This document shows, piece by piece, positions 63,175 through 64,000 of a stretch of DNA of 64,000 nucleotides; positions within the stretch are counted from its first letter, which is position 1, and the number at the start of each line of letters is the position of its first letter. The notes below the pieces were generated by a model, which saw nothing but the letters and a program-made list of their open reading frames with translations, was not told the DNA's origin and did no database searches. A program made the position numbers and the translations under genes. The stretch is from Terriglobus sp. TAA 43 (GTDB taxonomy: Bacteria > Acidobacteriota > Terriglobia > Terriglobales > Acidobacteriaceae). The stretch covers positions 372,001-436,000 of the forward strand of contig NZ_JUGR01000002.1 in NCBI RefSeq assembly GCF_000800015.1. The letters run 5' to 3'.

Positions 63175-63220
63175 ACTCCTAAGGCGAAGGTCGCAGGTTG
63201 GACTCCTGCCCGGGTCACCA
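63175..63220 (+). repeat. attR: right 46-bp direct repeat
   Basis: Perfect copy of attL; the displaced original 3' end of tRNA-Arg(CCT). No 5' tRNA half precedes it, so this copy is not expressed. Confidence 0.95.
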
Positions 63221-63813
63221 TTAAACCTCTTAAAATATGTTAGATGCGGTAGCCGACAGGCATGCTGCGATCGGCATTCGGGGCTGTTGACCTTTGAGGT
63301 CGCTCTGATCGGTAGATCACGTTTCCAGTCAGTCGCTGTAATCCCGCTGAGCGAATCGTTGAAGCTCCGGAATGAGGAGAGCGCCCTGGTCCTGGTGCCA
63401 ATCCTCCTGTGTTCTCAGGTCACCGTTGTGCAAGAGAGAGTCGGGACTCCGCCGGCTGATGGAAGGGTATTGCGACCTCATTCTTCCGCGCCACAATGCG
63501 CACAAAAAGGAAGGGCAGCCCTTTAAGAGCTGCCCGGAGGAATTGTGACAAGTGCACTCTGCCCTCTTGCAGAGTGCTGTTGCAAGCCTGTTCATGCAGC
63601 GACGGCCTCTCAGTACATGCACTAAAGCCCCCCTTAAAAATAAGAATCTAAAAGGTATAAGCCAAAAGCACCACATCTCCCTCCCAGAAATTCCGTGCTT
63701 GCTCAATGGTCTGACCAATGCCTAGAATTGGCCGCTTTAAGAAAGTGGTCCTACCTCGTGATGAAGCAGAGACCACATGCAACGGATAGTTAGCCCTTTC
63801 GGAGGACCACATC
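63221..63813. other. Intergenic region with two hairpins before the TonB receptor
   Basis: No convincing gene. Two stable hairpins occur: a 7-bp stem with arms 63513-63519 and 63529-63535, and a perfect 9-bp stem with arms 63554-63562 and 63569-63577. They could belong to the receptor leader or mark an old transcript end. No riboswitch consensus was recognised. Confidence 0.4.
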
Positions 63814-64000
63814 GTGAGACCCATCCAATTCCCTTCGTGCGTGCGGAAAGGTCTGGCGCAGAATGCAGTGCGCCTGATGCTGCTGGCAGGCGCGACCGCT
63901 CCCGTGATGCTTCCAGGCATGATGATGGCGCAAGCAGTCAACGGATCATTGCTTGGAACCATCACCGATCAAAGCAATGCAGTCGTTCCCGGCGCAACCG
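63814..64000 (+). CDS. Oar-like TonB-dependent receptor, 3' partial
   Basis: Truncated by the window end. GGAGG lies 8 bases before a GTG at 63814. The signal (LMLLAGATAPVMLPGMMMAQ) is followed by AVNGSLLGTITDQSNAVVPG, the start of a carboxypeptidase-regulatory-like domain as in the receptor at 29714. The ligand is unknown. Confidence 0.85.
   Translation, partial: MRPIQFPSCVRKGLAQNAVRLMLLAGATAPVMLPGMMMAQAVNGSLLGTITDQSNAVVPGAT

Larger units (their letters stand above)
45114..63220. mobile_element. Integrative element of about 18.1 kb in tRNA-Arg
   Basis: Bounded by the two 46-bp repeats, with int and an xis-like gene next to attL. Inside are a RepA-like ATPase, a serine recombinase, overlapping unknown genes on the minus strand, and cargo with defence-like, SRAP and haem-export genes. 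No relaxase, type IV secretion, capsid, portal or large terminase gene was recognised. It may be an integrative mobilisable element or a phage-satellite-like island; this choice is open. Confidence 0.9.

Noticed and set aside
45114-63220. Complete prophage
   Set aside because: Integrase and replication-type genes are present, but no capsid, portal, tail, large terminase or lysis gene was recognised.
63470-63660. Possible cobalamin riboswitch before the second TonB receptor
   Set aside because: Two hairpins are present, but the conserved B12-box bases are not recognisable.
1-64000. CRISPR array or rRNA operon
   Set aside because: No regularly spaced repeats of CRISPR length and no rRNA sequence were seen.

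Overview
The window looks like chromosome from a soil acidobacterium of the Terriglobus/Granulicella/Edaphobacter type. Supporting this are two Oar-like TonB-dependent receptors with an N-terminal carboxypeptidase-regulatory-like domain (29714-32500 and, cut by the window end, 63814-64000), GTP-dependent PEP carboxykinase, a giant secreted Ig-like protein with the split GCGG-type C-terminus I associate with this group, and many lone metabolic genes separated by strong hairpin terminators. The organism assignment is inference; no rRNA is present.

Region 1 (1-45 kb) is ordinary chromosome. It starts with a 5'-truncated NtrC-family regulator and a 1347-residue secreted protein, followed by DNA polymerase IV, a Nudix hydrolase, a diguanylate cyclase, pckG, an ArsB-type permease and a cupin / di-haem peroxidase / cupredoxin-like lipoprotein run. 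Next come a sugar-phosphate-isomerase-like protein, a sulfatase, YjbQ, oleate hydratase, an M28 peptidase and a di-haem cytochrome c. The phosphate operon pstS-pstC-lipoprotein-pstA-pstB follows, with an extra lipoprotein gene coupled into it and a Pho-box-like direct repeat in front. Then come DUF503, an MFS transporter, a TonB receptor, a MarR regulator with a double palindromic operator facing a cupin gene, a VOC protein, a HAD phosphatase, a serine hydrolase, a two-component system, an outer-surface-type protein, a hydroxyacid dehydrogenase, a luciferase-like oxidoreductase, ispG and a sorbosone-dehydrogenase-like protein.

Region 2 (45114-63220) is an integrative element of about 18.1 kb inserted in the 3' half of a tRNA-Arg(CCT) gene. 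It is bounded by a perfect 46-bp direct repeat (attL 45114-45159, attR 63175-63220), with a tyrosine integrase and a small excisionase-like gene at the left end. Its core carries a RepA/DnaB-like RecA-fold ATPase, a serine recombinase and a run of tightly overlapping unknown genes on the minus strand. Cargo includes a two-gene module with a nucleotidyltransferase-like protein, an Abi-alpha-like protein, an SRAP (HMCES/YedK) protein, a CcmC-type haem exporter with a CcmD-like partner, and several one-helix membrane proteins. I see no relaxase, capsid, portal or terminase gene, so the element is neither an obvious conjugative element nor a complete prophage.

Region 3 (63221-64000) returns to chromosome and ends inside a second TonB receptor gene.

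The best candidates for something undescribed are the element as a whole, its nucleotidyltransferase-like two-gene module beside the integrase, and the tRNA-Arg at the insertion site, which appears to carry a swapped 19-56 tertiary pair.
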